From Methylobacterium iners (GTDB lineage: Bacteria > Pseudomonadota > Alphaproteobacteria > Rhizobiales > Beijerinckiaceae): a DNA stretch of 64,000 nt. Position 1 is the first letter of the stretch; each line of letters starts with the position of its first letter. The notes under the pieces were generated by a model, which worked only from the letters and a program-made list of their open reading frames with translations, was not told the DNA's origin and searched no databases. Of the stretch, positions 28,370 to 37,149 are shown in pieces. The stretch lies in the NCBI RefSeq assembly GCF_022179305.1, contig NZ_BPQP01000033.1, positions 1 through 64,000 of the forward strand, read 5' to 3'. The position numbers and the translations under genes are program-made.

Positions 28370-28652
28370 GTATCGACTGACACGTCGGGCGGAGAACGAT
28401 CTGCTCGACATCTTTCTCTTCGGTCTCGAGCAGTTCGGCGATGTGCAGGCGCAGCGCTACCAAGCCGGCTTCGAGGAGTGCTTCCGGATGCTCGCCGAGA
28501 ATCCTCTCCTCGGGCGCTCCGCTCATGCGATCGCCCCGGCGCTTCGTCGCCACGAACACGGAAGCCACGTGGTACTCTATGAACAGGACGCCGACGGCAT
28601 CCTGATCGTCGCCGTGCTCTACGGTCGGAGCCTGCGTGGCTTGACCGTGTGA
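28350..28652 (+). CDS. parE: ParE-like toxin (RelE/ParE superfamily)
   Basis: About 100 residues. GTG 28350 and GTG 28362 are both possible starts, and either overlaps the antitoxin gene. It shows the ParE pattern: [88 protein letters not shown]. Family members poison DNA gyrase. The overlap of antitoxin first, toxin second is the classical parDE layout. No frameshift or missing core is seen. Confidence 0.87.
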   Translation: MAFHVARYRLTRRAENDLLDIFLFGLEQFGDVQAQRYQAGFEECFRMLAENPLLGRSAHAIAPALRRHEHGSHVVLYEQDADGILIVAVLYGRSLRGLTV

Positions 28653-28664
28653 CGGTCGCGCTTT

Positions 28665-29528
28665 CTACCGCCCGAGATGCCCCGCCTCCGCCAGCGCGAC
28701 CGGGCTCCAGCGGGTGATCTGCACGTAGCCGTCCCGGGCCGCGACCAGGAGGTTGCGGCGGTAGCGGTGGACCACCGTGCCGGGCGCGTGGCGGTGTACC
28801 TCGGTCCAGCCGCCGGCTTCCGCGACGTAGACCCGGCTGTCCCCCAGCTTGGCGATGGTCTCGACCGCCCCGAAGGCGCGCACCCGGCGCAGCACGGCCT
28901 CGACGCCGGTGCGGAAATCCAGGGTGCGGTCGGCGTCGCTGACGCGGCGCCAATAGGACCCCTCCCCCTGCGGCTCGGCCCTGCCCCAGCGGGCGGGCAG
29001 TTCGCGCGCGATCGGGCCGGAGGCGAGCCGGCGGGCCGCCATCTGGCACTTGGCGAGCAGGGTCTCGTGCGTCTCGTGTCCGGTGATCGGGAAGAGGTCG
29101 CGAGCCAGGACGTCGCCCGTGTCGAACCCCTCCGCGAGGACATGGGCGCTCACCCCCCAGCTCTCGTGCCCGTCGGCGATCGCCTGGAATAGGGGATAGG
29201 GGCCGCGCCCGATCGGCAGGGGCGAGGGATGGATGTTGAGGGCGTGCGCGGCCCGCCCGCGCCAGCCCGTCACGAGCCAGGGATAGCCGGCGACGACGAG
29301 GCTCCAGTCGCGGCCGTGGTCGCCCGCCAGGGCGTCGATGTCAGCCGGCTTCATCCGGGAGAGCTGGATCGGCACGCGGTGCCGGCGGGCCTGGCCGACC
29401 ACCGCCTCGTTGAAGTCGTAGATGCCGTCGCAGGGCCGCGTGAACAGCTTGATCGGCGTCCAGCCCGCCTCGACCAGGGCGTCGAACACGCCGCCGAGGA
29501 AATCGATGCCGGCGAAGGCGAACTTCAT
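28665..29528 (-). CDS. Formyltransferase-fold protein (Fmt/ArnA-like)
   Basis: 287 residues. The N-terminal domain begins MKFAFAGIDFLGGVFDALVEAGWTPIKLFT. The formyltransferase catalytic pattern is visible in ALNIHPSPLPIGRGPYPLFQAIADG (Asn-His), with GVSAHVLAEGFDTGDVLARDLFPI bearing the aspartate. The C-terminal part (YWRRVSDADRTLDFRTGVEAVLRRVRAFG) resembles the Fmt C-domain. It uses 10-formyl-H4F in known relatives, which fits a methylotroph, but the acceptor is unknown. It faces parE and is divergent from the SDR gene. Confidence 0.8.
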   Translation of the reverse strand: MKFAFAGIDFLGGVFDALVEAGWTPIKLFTRPCDGIYDFNEAVVGQARRHRVPIQLSRMKPADIDALAGDHGRDWSLVVAGYPWLVTGWRGRAAHALNIHPSPLPIGRGPYPLFQAIADGHESWGVSAHVLAEGFDTGDVLARDLFPITGHETHETLLAKCQMAARRLASGPIARELPARWGRAEPQGEGSYWRRVSDADRTLDFRTGVEAVLRRVRAFGAVETIAKLGDSRVYVAEAGGWTEVHRHAPGTVVHRYRRNLLVAARDGYVQITRWSPVALAEAGHLGR

Positions 29529-29665
29529 GACGCTGGCCTCTTCGGGCGGATGGTCGCGTGCGACGCCAGGGACGTGGATGTCCCCGCCGTGACCGCTCCA
29601 CGGTGGCTCCGCCTGCCTTACCTATCCGATCCGAGGCCCGATGCGAGCGGGTAATGGGAGCGTCC

Positions 29666-30400
29666 ATGAAGCGGGTGGTGATCTATGGCGGGACCGGCGG
29701 CATCGGCCTCGCGACGGCCCGCGCCCTGCGGAACCGGGGCTTCGCCTTGCACCTGGCGGCCCGCGATGGGGCCAAGCTCCAAGAGGCTGCCGCCTCGCTC
29801 GGCGAGACCACCACGAGCGCCGGCGACGTGACGGATCCCGGGTTCTTCGCCGAGGTGGCCGAGGCCGCGGGCGATTCCCTGGCTGGGCTCGTCTACGCGG
29901 TCGGGACCATCAACCTGCGGCCGCTCGGCAAGCTGACGGCCGACGACCTGACCTCGGACTTCCGGATCAACGCGCTCGGCGCCTTCCTCGCCATCCAGGC
30001 GAGCGCGAGGGCCCTGAGGGCGGGCGCGGGCGAGGCGGGGGCCGGAATCGTGCTGTTCTCGACGGTGGCGGCCGCGCAGGGGTTTCCCGCTCACGCCTCC
30101 ATCGCCATGGCCAAGGGGGCGGTCGAAGGCCTCGCCGTGTCGCTGGCGGCCGAGCTCGCGCCGCAGGTCCGGATCAACGTCGTGGCGCCCTCGCTGACGC
30201 GGACGCCGCTCGCAGCTGCGATTACCGCCAACGAGGGGCTGAGCTCGGGGATCGCCGCCATGCACGCGCTCCAGCGCCTCGGCACGCCGGAGGACATCGC
30301 TGGGCTCGCCGCCTTCCTGGTCTCGGAGGAGGCCGGCTGGATCACCGGGCAGGTGATCGGCGTCGACGGCGGCCGCTCGATGCTGCGCACCAAGGGATGA
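29666..30400 (+). CDS. SDR-fold protein lacking the usual catalytic tyrosine
   Basis: 244 residues from ATG 29666 behind GGGAG. The Rossmann start VVIYGGTGGIGLATARALRNRG is normal, with GLVYAVGTINLRPL and the C-terminal VVAPSLTRTPLAAAI...GQVIGVDGGRSML. At the active site the YxxxK motif reads IAMAK (in AHASIAMAKGAVEGLAVSLA), so Tyr is Ile while Lys is kept; Ser is present in VLFSTVAAAQ. Reductase chemistry is therefore doubtful. The stop overlaps the photolyase start as ATGA, and such SDR-photolyase pairs occur in other bacteria. Confidence 0.82.
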   Translation: MKRVVIYGGTGGIGLATARALRNRGFALHLAARDGAKLQEAAASLGETTTSAGDVTDPGFFAEVAEAAGDSLAGLVYAVGTINLRPLGKLTADDLTSDFRINALGAFLAIQASARALRAGAGEAGAGIVLFSTVAAAQGFPAHASIAMAKGAVEGLAVSLAAELAPQVRINVVAPSLTRTPLAAAITANEGLSSGIAAMHALQRLGTPEDIAGLAAFLVSEEAGWITGQVIGVDGGRSMLRTKG

Positions 30401-31983
30401 CCGCGCCACGCGCCTTGCGCTTCGTCCTCGGCGACCAGCTCACGCGGCGGGTCTCGTCGCTGGTCGATCTCGACCCGGAGCGCGACGTCGTCCTCATCGT
30501 CGAGGTCCAGGCCGAGGCGACCTACGTCCGCCACCACAAGCAGAAGATCGCCTTCCTGTTCTCGGCGATGCGCCACTTCGCGGCCGAGCTCGAGACGGAG
30601 GGGATCGCGGTCGACTACGTGCGCCTCGACGCGGCGGGCAATACCGGCTCCTTCACCGGGGAGCTCGAGCGGGCGGTCGCCCGCCACCGCCCCGCCCGGG
30701 TCGTCGTGACGGAGCCCGGCGAGTGGCGGGTCTGGGAGATGATGCAGGCCTGGCGCGAGGAGCTCCCCGTGCCGGTCGAGATCCGCGAGGACAACCGCTT
30801 CCTCTGCCCCCGCGGCGACTTCGTCCGCTGGGCCGAGGGGCGCCATGCCCTGCGCATGGAGACCTTCTACCGCGGCATGCGCCGGCGCACCGGGCTCCTG
30901 ATGGAAGGCTCGGAGCCGATCGGCGGCCGCTGGAACTTCGATCACGACAACCGCAAGCGCCTGCCCAAGGGCCATCGCCCGCCCGAGCGGCGCGGCTTCG
31001 CGCCGGACGCGGTCACGCGGGAGGTGCTGGCACTGGTGGCCGCGCGCTTCGCGGACCATTTCGGCGATCTCGACGGCTTCGCCTGGCCGGTCACGAGGGC
31101 GAACGCGCTGACCGCGCTCGGCCATTTCCTTCAGGATTGCCTTCCGTCCTTCGGCGATTACCAGGACGCGATGAAGGAGGGAGAGCCCTTCCTCTACCAC
31201 GCGCTCATCGCGCCGGCGCTGAATGCCGGCCTGCTGACGGCCGAGGAGGTCTGCGCCGCCGCCGAGCGGGCCTACAAGGAAGGCACGGCGCCCCTCCACT
31301 GCGTCGAGGGCTTCATCCGCCAGATCCTGGGCTGGCGCGAATACGTTCGCGGCCTCTACTGGGCCCGGATGCCGGACTATGCGCGAACCAACGCGCTCGG
31401 CGCCGGCCGCGACCTGCCCTGGTTCTACTGGTCCGCCGAGACCCCGATGAACTGCCTGGCCCATTGCGTGCGCGACACGCGGGCCCATGCCTACGCGCAC
31501 CACATCCAGCGCCTGATGGTGACGGGCAACTTCGCGCTGCTCGCCGGCATCGATCCGGCCCAGGTCGAGGAATGGTACCTCGTCGTCTACGCCGACGCCT
31601 ACGAATGGGTGGAGTTGCCCAACGTCCACGGCATGGTGCTCTGGGCCGATGGTGGCGTGATGGGCTCGAAGCCCTACGCGGCCTCGGGCGCCTATATCGA
31701 CCGGATGTCCGATTACTGCTCCGGCTGCAGCTACGACGTGAAGGCGAAGACCGGTCCGAAGGCCTGCCCGTTCAACTATCTCTACTGGAACTTCCTGATC
31801 GAGAACGAGGAGCGCCTGAGCGGCAACCCGCGCATGGCGATGCCCTATCGGACGCTCGCCGGCATGGACCCGAAGCGGAGGGCCGGCATCATCGCCGACG
31901 CCTCGCGGTTTCTCGATAGCTTGAGCGCTGAGCCGGAGAACGGACGGGAGCAGGGTCGGCTCGCGCTCGAAGTGCCGGCCTAG
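30397..31983 (+). CDS. phrB: FeS-containing prokaryotic photolyase/cryptochrome (PhrB family)
   Basis: 528 residues. It begins RALRFVLGDQLTRRVSSLVDLDPERDVVLIVE, the N-terminal domain of the FeS-BCP family. The FAD-binding helical domain contains EGFIRQILGWREYVRGLYWARMPDY. NFALLAGIDPAQVEEWYLVVYADAYEWVELPNVHGMVLWADGG is the most conserved segment. Cysteines in HCVEG and in DYCSGCSYDVKAKTGPKACPFN are the four [4Fe-4S] ligands. Characterised members repair (6-4) photoproducts with light. Translationally coupled to the preceding SDR gene. Confidence 0.92.
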   Translation: MTAPRALRFVLGDQLTRRVSSLVDLDPERDVVLIVEVQAEATYVRHHKQKIAFLFSAMRHFAAELETEGIAVDYVRLDAAGNTGSFTGELERAVARHRPARVVVTEPGEWRVWEMMQAWREELPVPVEIREDNRFLCPRGDFVRWAEGRHALRMETFYRGMRRRTGLLMEGSEPIGGRWNFDHDNRKRLPKGHRPPERRGFAPDAVTREVLALVAARFADHFGDLDGFAWPVTRANALTALGHFLQDCLPSFGDYQDAMKEGEPFLYHALIAPALNAGLLTAEEVCAAAERAYKEGTAPLHCVEGFIRQILGWREYVRGLYWARMPDYARTNALGAGRDLPWFYWSAETPMNCLAHCVRDTRAHAYAHHIQRLMVTGNFALLAGIDPAQVEEWYLVVYADAYEWVELPNVHGMVLWADGGVMGSKPYAASGAYIDRMSDYCSGCSYDVKAKTGPKACPFNYLYWNFLIENEERLSGNPRMAMPYRTLAGMDPKRRAGIIADASRFLDSLSAEPENGREQGRLALEVPA

Positions 31984-32064
31984 CGTCGGCCGCTGCTGCA
32001 ATGGCGCGTCAGAGGGTGACCTCTTGGCGTGACCTCTTCGAGAAAGTCGTTCTCCCACCCACGC

Positions 32065-32104
32065 TTGTCATTCCGGGACTGCGAAGCAGGGCCTGGAATG
32101 ACAA
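32065..32104. repeat. Family A inverted repeat, copy 4 (internally deleted)
   Basis: TTGTCATTCCGGGACTGCG is followed almost directly by CAGGGCCTGGAATGACAA, so only the outer arms remain, as a single hairpin of about 40 bases after the photolyase gene. It looks like a minimal or deleted form of the longer copies. Confidence 0.85.
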
Positions 32105-32141
32105 GGGGCTGCCGGACCGATCCGGTGGGTTGAAACCGCCT

Positions 32142-32888
32142 TCACCAGGGCATCCAGGCCGACACCGCCACGTAGGGACTGCCCCGCGCCGTCTGCGTCT
32201 CAATGAGGTACCCGCCCGAGATCCTGAAGCGGACGTCCCCCCAGGCGATGTCGGTGGCGTGAAGCCCGAAGCTGAGCTTCCGGTAACCCGTGCCGTCGGC
32301 GTAGAGGGCGATCTCGGGACCGAGATAGATGCCCTCGATCCGGTCGCCGTAGGCGAGCCGGCCCCAGACGTCGCCGCGGGCGGAGCCGAGGATCAGCGTC
32401 GCGTTGAGGAGCGTCGTTTCGCTCGGCCGCGCCCAGACCTCCCCGTGCAGCCGGAGACCGAAGCGAGCCGGAAGGGCGCGCGTGCCGCAGCCGCAGGAGA
32501 GCGCCTCGACGGAGCCTTCGGGGCCCGCATAGGCGGCGACCACGCCTCAATCGTGAAACCACTGGTAGCCGACGAGCGCGGCGCCGAGCCCCGTGATCCG
32601 CATCGCCGTGGTCGGCACGCCGTTCGCCGCGACAGGGCCACGCTCCGAGCGGGCGCCGGCGCCGCCGCTCGCGAGGATTGCAAAGCCCTCGCGGTCGACG
32701 CCGCCCGGGGCGAGCTTCACTCCGGCCGTCGCGAAGACCGCGGGGCTCGCATCGAGGCTCCCGAAGATCAGCGCCGATACAGGGTTCTCCGAGGAAAGGC
32801 AGGTCGCGGTGCTGGAGAGAAGAAGGGCCATGCCCGCCAAGGCGTCGCGAAGGCGTGGAGCGCACCCGAGGTTGCAGACGAACGGCAT
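32142..32888 (-). pseudogene. bcsS: bcsS-like cellulose biosynthesis protein gene with internal stop
   Basis: Two minus-strand frames, 32547-32888 and 32142-32546, are in the same phase and together give a BcsS-like protein of about 248 codons. The order is VSALIFGSLDASP...AGVKLAPGG, then AALVGYQWFHD, a TGA at 32547-32549, and GVVAAYAGPEGSVE...LRLHGEVW...WGRLAYGDRIEGIYLGPEIALYADG...FGLHATDIAWGDVRFRISGGY. The stop could derive from CGA by one transition. BcsS is a secreted/outer-membrane accessory of cellulose synthase clusters, but no bcsA or bcsB is nearby. A signal-like N-terminus is present. Confidence 0.8.
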
Positions 32889-33196
32889 GAGGCGAACGGC
32901 GTTAAGACAACGTTCACCAAGAAGAAGATGAAACCGGAGATTGTAGAAGACGGTTGGAACGGTTCTCCTGCGCTAAATTTCAACCGAAACTGCATCATGG
33001 CACGCGGACTCCTGCCAAACGGACCATTTCTATACTTCAAGTTCAATAAATTAACCTGAGGTGCAAGTACGATCGGCGTCATGGTCTTGTGTCCCAGGCT
33101 CGGCCGCGATTTCACGCGCCGCCCCCGCCGCCCGATTCCCCTTCGCCGGCGCTTGCTCTAAGCCAGGCGCGTTCCCGTTCCACGAGGCATCGTCCG
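32889..33196. other. Intergenic region with an A/T-rich island
   Basis: No gene was recognised. From about 32906 to 33060 the sequence is clearly richer in A and T than its surroundings (runs such as AAGAAGAAGATGAAACCGG and TTCAAGTTCAATAAATTAA). It may hold promoters for bcsS and moaB or be imported DNA. A TTCAATAAATTAACCTGAGG stretch ends it. Confidence 0.4.
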
Positions 33197-33748
33197 ATGG
33201 TTGCCGCCGACAAGACCCGCGCCTTCGTCCCCCTGGCCATCGCCGTGCTGACGGTGTCCGACACGCGGACGCTCGAAGAGGATCGCTCCGGCGACACCCT
33301 GGCCCAGCGCCTCACCGATGGTGGGCATCGGCTCGCCGCCCGCACCATCGTCGCGGACGAGGTCGAGGCCATCCGCGGCCAGGTGGAGGCCTGGACGCGC
33401 GATCCCGCGATCGACGTCGTGATCACCACGGGCGGCACGGGATTCACCGGGCGCGACGTGACGCCGGAGGCGATCGAGCCGCTCTTCGAGAAGCGCATGG
33501 ACGGCTTCTCGGCGGTGTTCCACCGAATCTCCTTCGACAAGATCGGGACCTCGACCCTGCAATCGCGGGCCACCGCCGGCCTCATCCACGCGACCTACGT
33601 CTTCGTGCTGCCGGGCTCGCCGGGCGCCTGCCGCGACGCCTGGGACGGCATCCTCGCCGCGCAGCTCGATTACCGCCATCGCCCCTGCAACTTCGTCGAG
33701 ATCATGCCGCGCCTCGACGAGCACCTGCGCCGCGGCGCCTCGGGCTGA
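33197..33748 (+). CDS. moaB: Molybdenum cofactor biosynthesis protein B
   Basis: 183 residues from ATG 33197. IAVLTVSDTRTLEEDRSGDTLAQRL opens the MoaB/Mog fold. VVITTGGTGFTGRDVTPEAIEPLFEKRMDGFSAVFHRISFDKIGTSTLQSRATAG and VFVLPGSPGACRDAWDGIL are the molybdopterin-binding loops. It adenylates or shapes molybdopterin in moco synthesis. The stop is adjacent to the convergent end of a glycosyltransferase-like gene. Confidence 0.93.
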   Translation: MVAADKTRAFVPLAIAVLTVSDTRTLEEDRSGDTLAQRLTDGGHRLAARTIVADEVEAIRGQVEAWTRDPAIDVVITTGGTGFTGRDVTPEAIEPLFEKRMDGFSAVFHRISFDKIGTSTLQSRATAGLIHATYVFVLPGSPGACRDAWDGILAAQLDYRHRPCNFVEIMPRLDEHLRRGASG

Positions 33749-34270
33749 TCAGGCCCGGTCGATCCGCGCCGGGACAAGGCGGGGCCGCAGGCGGGGCGTG
33801 AAGACCGGCCCGGCGAGGAGGCGCTCCCGCCTGACGAGGTCGCCGACGCGAGGCGAGCGGGTGCCGATGACCGTCTCGCCACGGGCCGCGATCCGGCTCG
33901 GCAGGCCGGCATGGGGTCGGCGCAGGCGGCCGAGCACCACCTCCGGCCGGGCCGTTCCGATGAAACGGTCGAGGACGCGAATCCAACCCTCGGCGAGGAT
34001 GTCGCCGGCCTCGAGGCAGAGCACCCAGTCCCGCCGCGCCTCCCGGGCCGCCGCTGCCCAGGCCGTGGCGCCGCGACCGTGGATGACGAACTTGGCGCCC
34101 GTCGCCTCGGCGACGGTATCCAGCGCGGTGCTCTGCGCCGGCGCGACGATGACCGCATCGCCCACGACGCCGGCCGCGACGCCGGCGACGAGGGTCGCGA
34201 GGGTGTCGGCGAGGGCATCGACCGCGGCGGGATCGCCCGGTTTCGCCACGTGGATCAAGGCGGAGATCAT
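33749..34270 (-). CDS. Glycosyltransferase family 2-like protein
   Basis: 173 residues from ATG 34270 (MISALIHVAKPGDPAAVDALADTLATLV). GDAVIVAPAQSTALDTVAEATGAKFV and the segment ARRDWVLCLEAGDILAEGWIRVLDRFI resemble the GT-A fold, in which the acidic LEAGD replaces the usual D-x-D region. It ends with a basic tail, PRVGDLVRRERLLAGPVFTPRLRPRLV. Compact GT2-like proteins of this type occur beside moaB in related genomes. Catalytic activity is unproven and the substrate unknown. Confidence 0.6.
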   Translation of the reverse strand: MISALIHVAKPGDPAAVDALADTLATLVAGVAAGVVGDAVIVAPAQSTALDTVAEATGAKFVIHGRGATAWAAAAREARRDWVLCLEAGDILAEGWIRVLDRFIGTARPEVVLGRLRRPHAGLPSRIAARGETVIGTRSPRVGDLVRRERLLAGPVFTPRLRPRLVPARIDRA

Positions 34271-34434
34271 GCGCGCGCATACCGCATTTTCCGGCCCTGA
34301 AAACCCGACGTGCCGCCGCGTCGGGCCGGCAGACGGCCTCAAAAGCGGAAAGCCTGAAATTTGAGCACTCGCGCTCCGGAATGTTCCTTATGTGTTCTCT
34401 CCGTGCCACCCGCGCGCACGGAGATTCTCCCGCG

Positions 34435-35559
34435 ATGCCAGACCGCCAGCCGGATCGCCTCGCGCCCGGGAACGGCCCCGACCGACGCCTCGCAGGCACG
34501 ACGCGCCCTGCGGAGGAACGCCGCGGGCGGGGCGCCACCGCCAACCCGGGCGCGCGCTACGAGCGGGCGCAGACCGAAGCCTTCGACGACGGCTGGGACC
34601 GCGAGGAGGCGCCGGCGCGTCTGCGGACGGAGGTGGCGCGCGAGCAGGCGCGGACGATCCTCACCCGCAACAGCTCGCCCGACATCCCCTTCGACCGATC
34701 GATCAACCCGTATCGAGGCTGCGAGCACGGCTGCGTCTACTGCTTCGCCCGGCCGAACCACGCCTATGTCGGCCTGTCGCCGGGCCTCGATTTCGAGACG
34801 CGGCTCTTCGCTAAGCTCAACGCCGCCGAATGCCTCGAAGCGGAGTTGTCGGCGCGGGGCTACCGGCCGCGCACGATCGCGCTGGGGACGGCCACCGATC
34901 CCTACCAGCCGATCGAGCGCGAGCACCGGATCACGCGGGGCGTGCTCAAGGTCCTGTCGCGCTTCCGTCATCCGGTGGGGATCGTCACGAAGTCGAACCT
35001 CGTCGTGCGCGACGTCGACATCCTGGCGGAGATGGCGGCGCGCAACCTCGTCAAGGTCGCGATCTCGGTGACCACCCTCGACCCGGTGCTGGCCCGGGGG
35101 ATGGAGCCGCGGGCGCCCCATCCCGAGAAGCGCCTGGCGGCGATCCGGGCCTTGAGCGCGGCGGGCATCCCGGTCATGGCGATCATGGCCCCGATCATCC
35201 CCTCGCTGAACGATCACGAGATTGAGGCGCTCCTGGCCCGGGTCCGCGAGGCCGGCGCGGGCGAGGCGAACTACGTGCTGCTGCGCCTACCGCTCGAGCT
35301 CGACGACCTCGTCTCGGACTGGCTCGGCGAGCACTATCCCGGGCGGCAGCGCCACGTCCTCTCGCTGGTGCGGCAGGCGCGGGGCGGCAAGGCCTACGAT
35401 GCCGAGTGGGGCCGGCGCATGACCGGCGCGGGCCGCTACGCCGAGCTGATCGCGGCGCGGTTCCGCCTCGCCAAGCGCCGGCTGGGCTTCACCGAGACGC
35501 GCGTGACCCTGGACGACTCGCAGTTCCTCGCCCCGAGCTCACAGCTCGCCTTGTTCTGA
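34435..35559 (+). CDS. PA0069-family radical SAM protein
   Basis: 374 residues from ATG 34435. The radical SAM cluster motif CEHGCVYC (Cys96, Cys100, Cys103) follows SINPYRGC. GTATDPYQPIEREHRITRGVL, VGIVTKSNLVVRDVDIL, ISVTTLDPVLARGMEPRAPHPEKRL and MAPIIPSLNDHEIE are typical of the SPL-related PA0069 group. The reaction is unknown. Its 3' end overlaps the convergent rnhB by 21 bases. Confidence 0.88.
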   Translation: MPDRQPDRLAPGNGPDRRLAGTTRPAEERRGRGATANPGARYERAQTEAFDDGWDREEAPARLRTEVAREQARTILTRNSSPDIPFDRSINPYRGCEHGCVYCFARPNHAYVGLSPGLDFETRLFAKLNAAECLEAELSARGYRPRTIALGTATDPYQPIEREHRITRGVLKVLSRFRHPVGIVTKSNLVVRDVDILAEMAARNLVKVAISVTTLDPVLARGMEPRAPHPEKRLAAIRALSAAGIPVMAIMAPIIPSLNDHEIEALLARVREAGAGEANYVLLRLPLELDDLVSDWLGEHYPGRQRHVLSLVRQARGGKAYDAEWGRRMTGAGRYAELIAARFRLAKRRLGFTETRVTLDDSQFLAPSSQLALF

Positions 35560-36192
35560 AACGCCCTCGTATCGGCCGGTGAAGCTCACCCGGTGGTGCG
35601 GCGAACGGCCGAGGCGCGCGAGGCCGTCGAGGTGCAGGCGGGTGCCGTAGCCGGCATTGCGCTCCCAGCCATAGGCGGGGTGTCGGGCGGCGAGCCGGTG
35701 CATCAGGGCATCGCGCACGGTCTTGGCCACGATCGAGGCCGCGGCGATCTGCGGGACCAGCCGGTCGCCACCGACGATGGCGCGGCAGGTCTGGTCGAGG
35801 CCGGGCACGCCGTCGCGGCCGTCGACGAGCACGGGGGCGTCGAGACCGAGCCTGAGAACCGCGCGCCGCATCGCGTCGAGCGTCGCGGCCCGGACATTGA
35901 TCCGGTCGACCAGCGCCCGCGACCCCGCCGCCAGGGCGAGGCGGGCATGGGCCCGGATCAGCGGCGTCAGGGCCTCGCGCTCGGCCGGGTCGAGGCGCTT
36001 GCTGTCGTCGAGGCGGGCGAGCAGCGCCCCGGGGAAGCGAGCCGGATCGAACCACACGGCCGCGACCATCACCGGCCCGCACAGCGCCCCGCGTCCGACC
36101 TCGTCGCAGCCGATGACGGCGGGATACTCGGCCTCGGGATCGAAGGCCGGCGGCGGCCTCGCCTTGGTCCGGCGGAGGACGGCGCTGTCCAT
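35539..36192 (-). CDS. rnhB: Ribonuclease HII
   Basis: 217 residues. VIGCDEVGRGALCGPVMVAAV contains the DEVGRG signature with the first two catalytic acids. LDDSKRLDPAEREAL, VLVDGRDGVPG and AASIVAKTVRDALMHRLAARHPAYGWERNAGYGT follow. It removes ribonucleotides from DNA duplexes. The tail ISFTG-like SFTGRYEGVSEQGEL reaches into the radical SAM gene on the other strand. A short-chain dehydrogenase gene lies 6 bases upstream. Confidence 0.95.
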   Translation of the reverse strand: MDSAVLRRTKARPPPAFDPEAEYPAVIGCDEVGRGALCGPVMVAAVWFDPARFPGALLARLDDSKRLDPAEREALTPLIRAHARLALAAGSRALVDRINVRAATLDAMRRAVLRLGLDAPVLVDGRDGVPGLDQTCRAIVGGDRLVPQIAAASIVAKTVRDALMHRLAARHPAYGWERNAGYGTRLHLDGLARLGRSPHHRVSFTGRYEGVSEQGEL

Positions 36193-36198
36193 GCCGGC

Positions 36199-36942
36199 TC
36201 AGCGCCCGCCGGCGACATCGAGGATGGCGCCCGTGGTATAGGAGGCGGCCTCGCTCAGGAGCCAGACAATGGCCTCGGCCACCTCCTCCGGCCGACCCGG
36301 GCGCCGCATTGGGGTACCGGCGCCAAGCCTCTGGGCGCGCCTGGGCTCGCCGCCGCTCGCGTGAAGCTCGGTCTCGATGAGGCCCGGCCGCACCGCGTTG
36401 ACCCGCACGCCCCCGCCGGCGAGCTCCTTCGACAGGCCGATCGCGAGGGTGTCCAGCGCCGCCTTCGAGCCGGCGTAGTCGACGAACTCGAAGGGCGAGC
36501 CAAGGCGGGCCGCAGCGGAGGAGACGAGCACGATCGACCCGCCCCGTCCGCCACGATCCCGGGACAGAACCCGCGCCGCCTGCCGCGCGCAGAGATAGGC
36601 GCCGAGCACGTTGACCTCGAACATGCGCCTGAGCCGGTCCAGTTCCATCTCGGCCAGAGGCATGGACGGGGCGACGATGCCGGCATTGACCACGACGCCG
36701 TCGAGCCCGCCGAAGGCGGCCTGCACGGCATCGAACAGGGCGAGGACGTCGAGCTCGACCGAAACGTCCCCGCGCAGGGCCAAGGCCTGCCCGCCAGCCG
36801 CGCGCACCGCTTCCAACGTCTCCTGCGCAGCGGCCTCATTGCCGACGTAGTTGATCGCGACCGACCACCCGCGCGCCCCGGCCAGGATGGCGGTCGCGCG
36901 CCCGATGCCCCGGGCGCCGCCGGTGATGAGGATCGCCGTCAT
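36199..36942 (-). CDS. Short-chain dehydrogenase/reductase
   Basis: 247 residues with all SDR hallmarks: the cofactor loop TGGARGIGRATAILAGARGW, NAG in GVVVNAGIV, Ser in IVLVSSAAARLG, the catalytic pair DYAGSK, and VNAVRPGLIETELH. The end GAILDVAGGR fits the classical SDR fold. The arginine-rich entry after the glycine motif hints at NADP. Substrate unknown. rnhB lies 6 bases downstream on the same strand. Confidence 0.9.
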   Translation of the reverse strand: MTAILITGGARGIGRATAILAGARGWSVAINYVGNEAAAQETLEAVRAAGGQALALRGDVSVELDVLALFDAVQAAFGGLDGVVVNAGIVAPSMPLAEMELDRLRRMFEVNVLGAYLCARQAARVLSRDRGGRGGSIVLVSSAAARLGSPFEFVDYAGSKAALDTLAIGLSKELAGGGVRVNAVRPGLIETELHASGGEPRRAQRLGAGTPMRRPGRPEEVAEAIVWLLSEAASYTTGAILDVAGGR

Positions 36943-37149
36943 GCAGGATCTCTACCCTCCGCTCGCGTAGCGGCAAAGGCCGGTGATCCGCCGTTCCCCG
37001 GCGATGATGCGGTCCGCCTCACGACGGCGTCACCCTCATCCCAAAGGATGACGTGAGGACAGACCTCGCAAGTGTTACGATCGAGCGAACACGGTGGACA
37101 ACGTCACGTCCCCAGTCACGCGGCCGGAACCGGAACCGATGCTGGTGTG

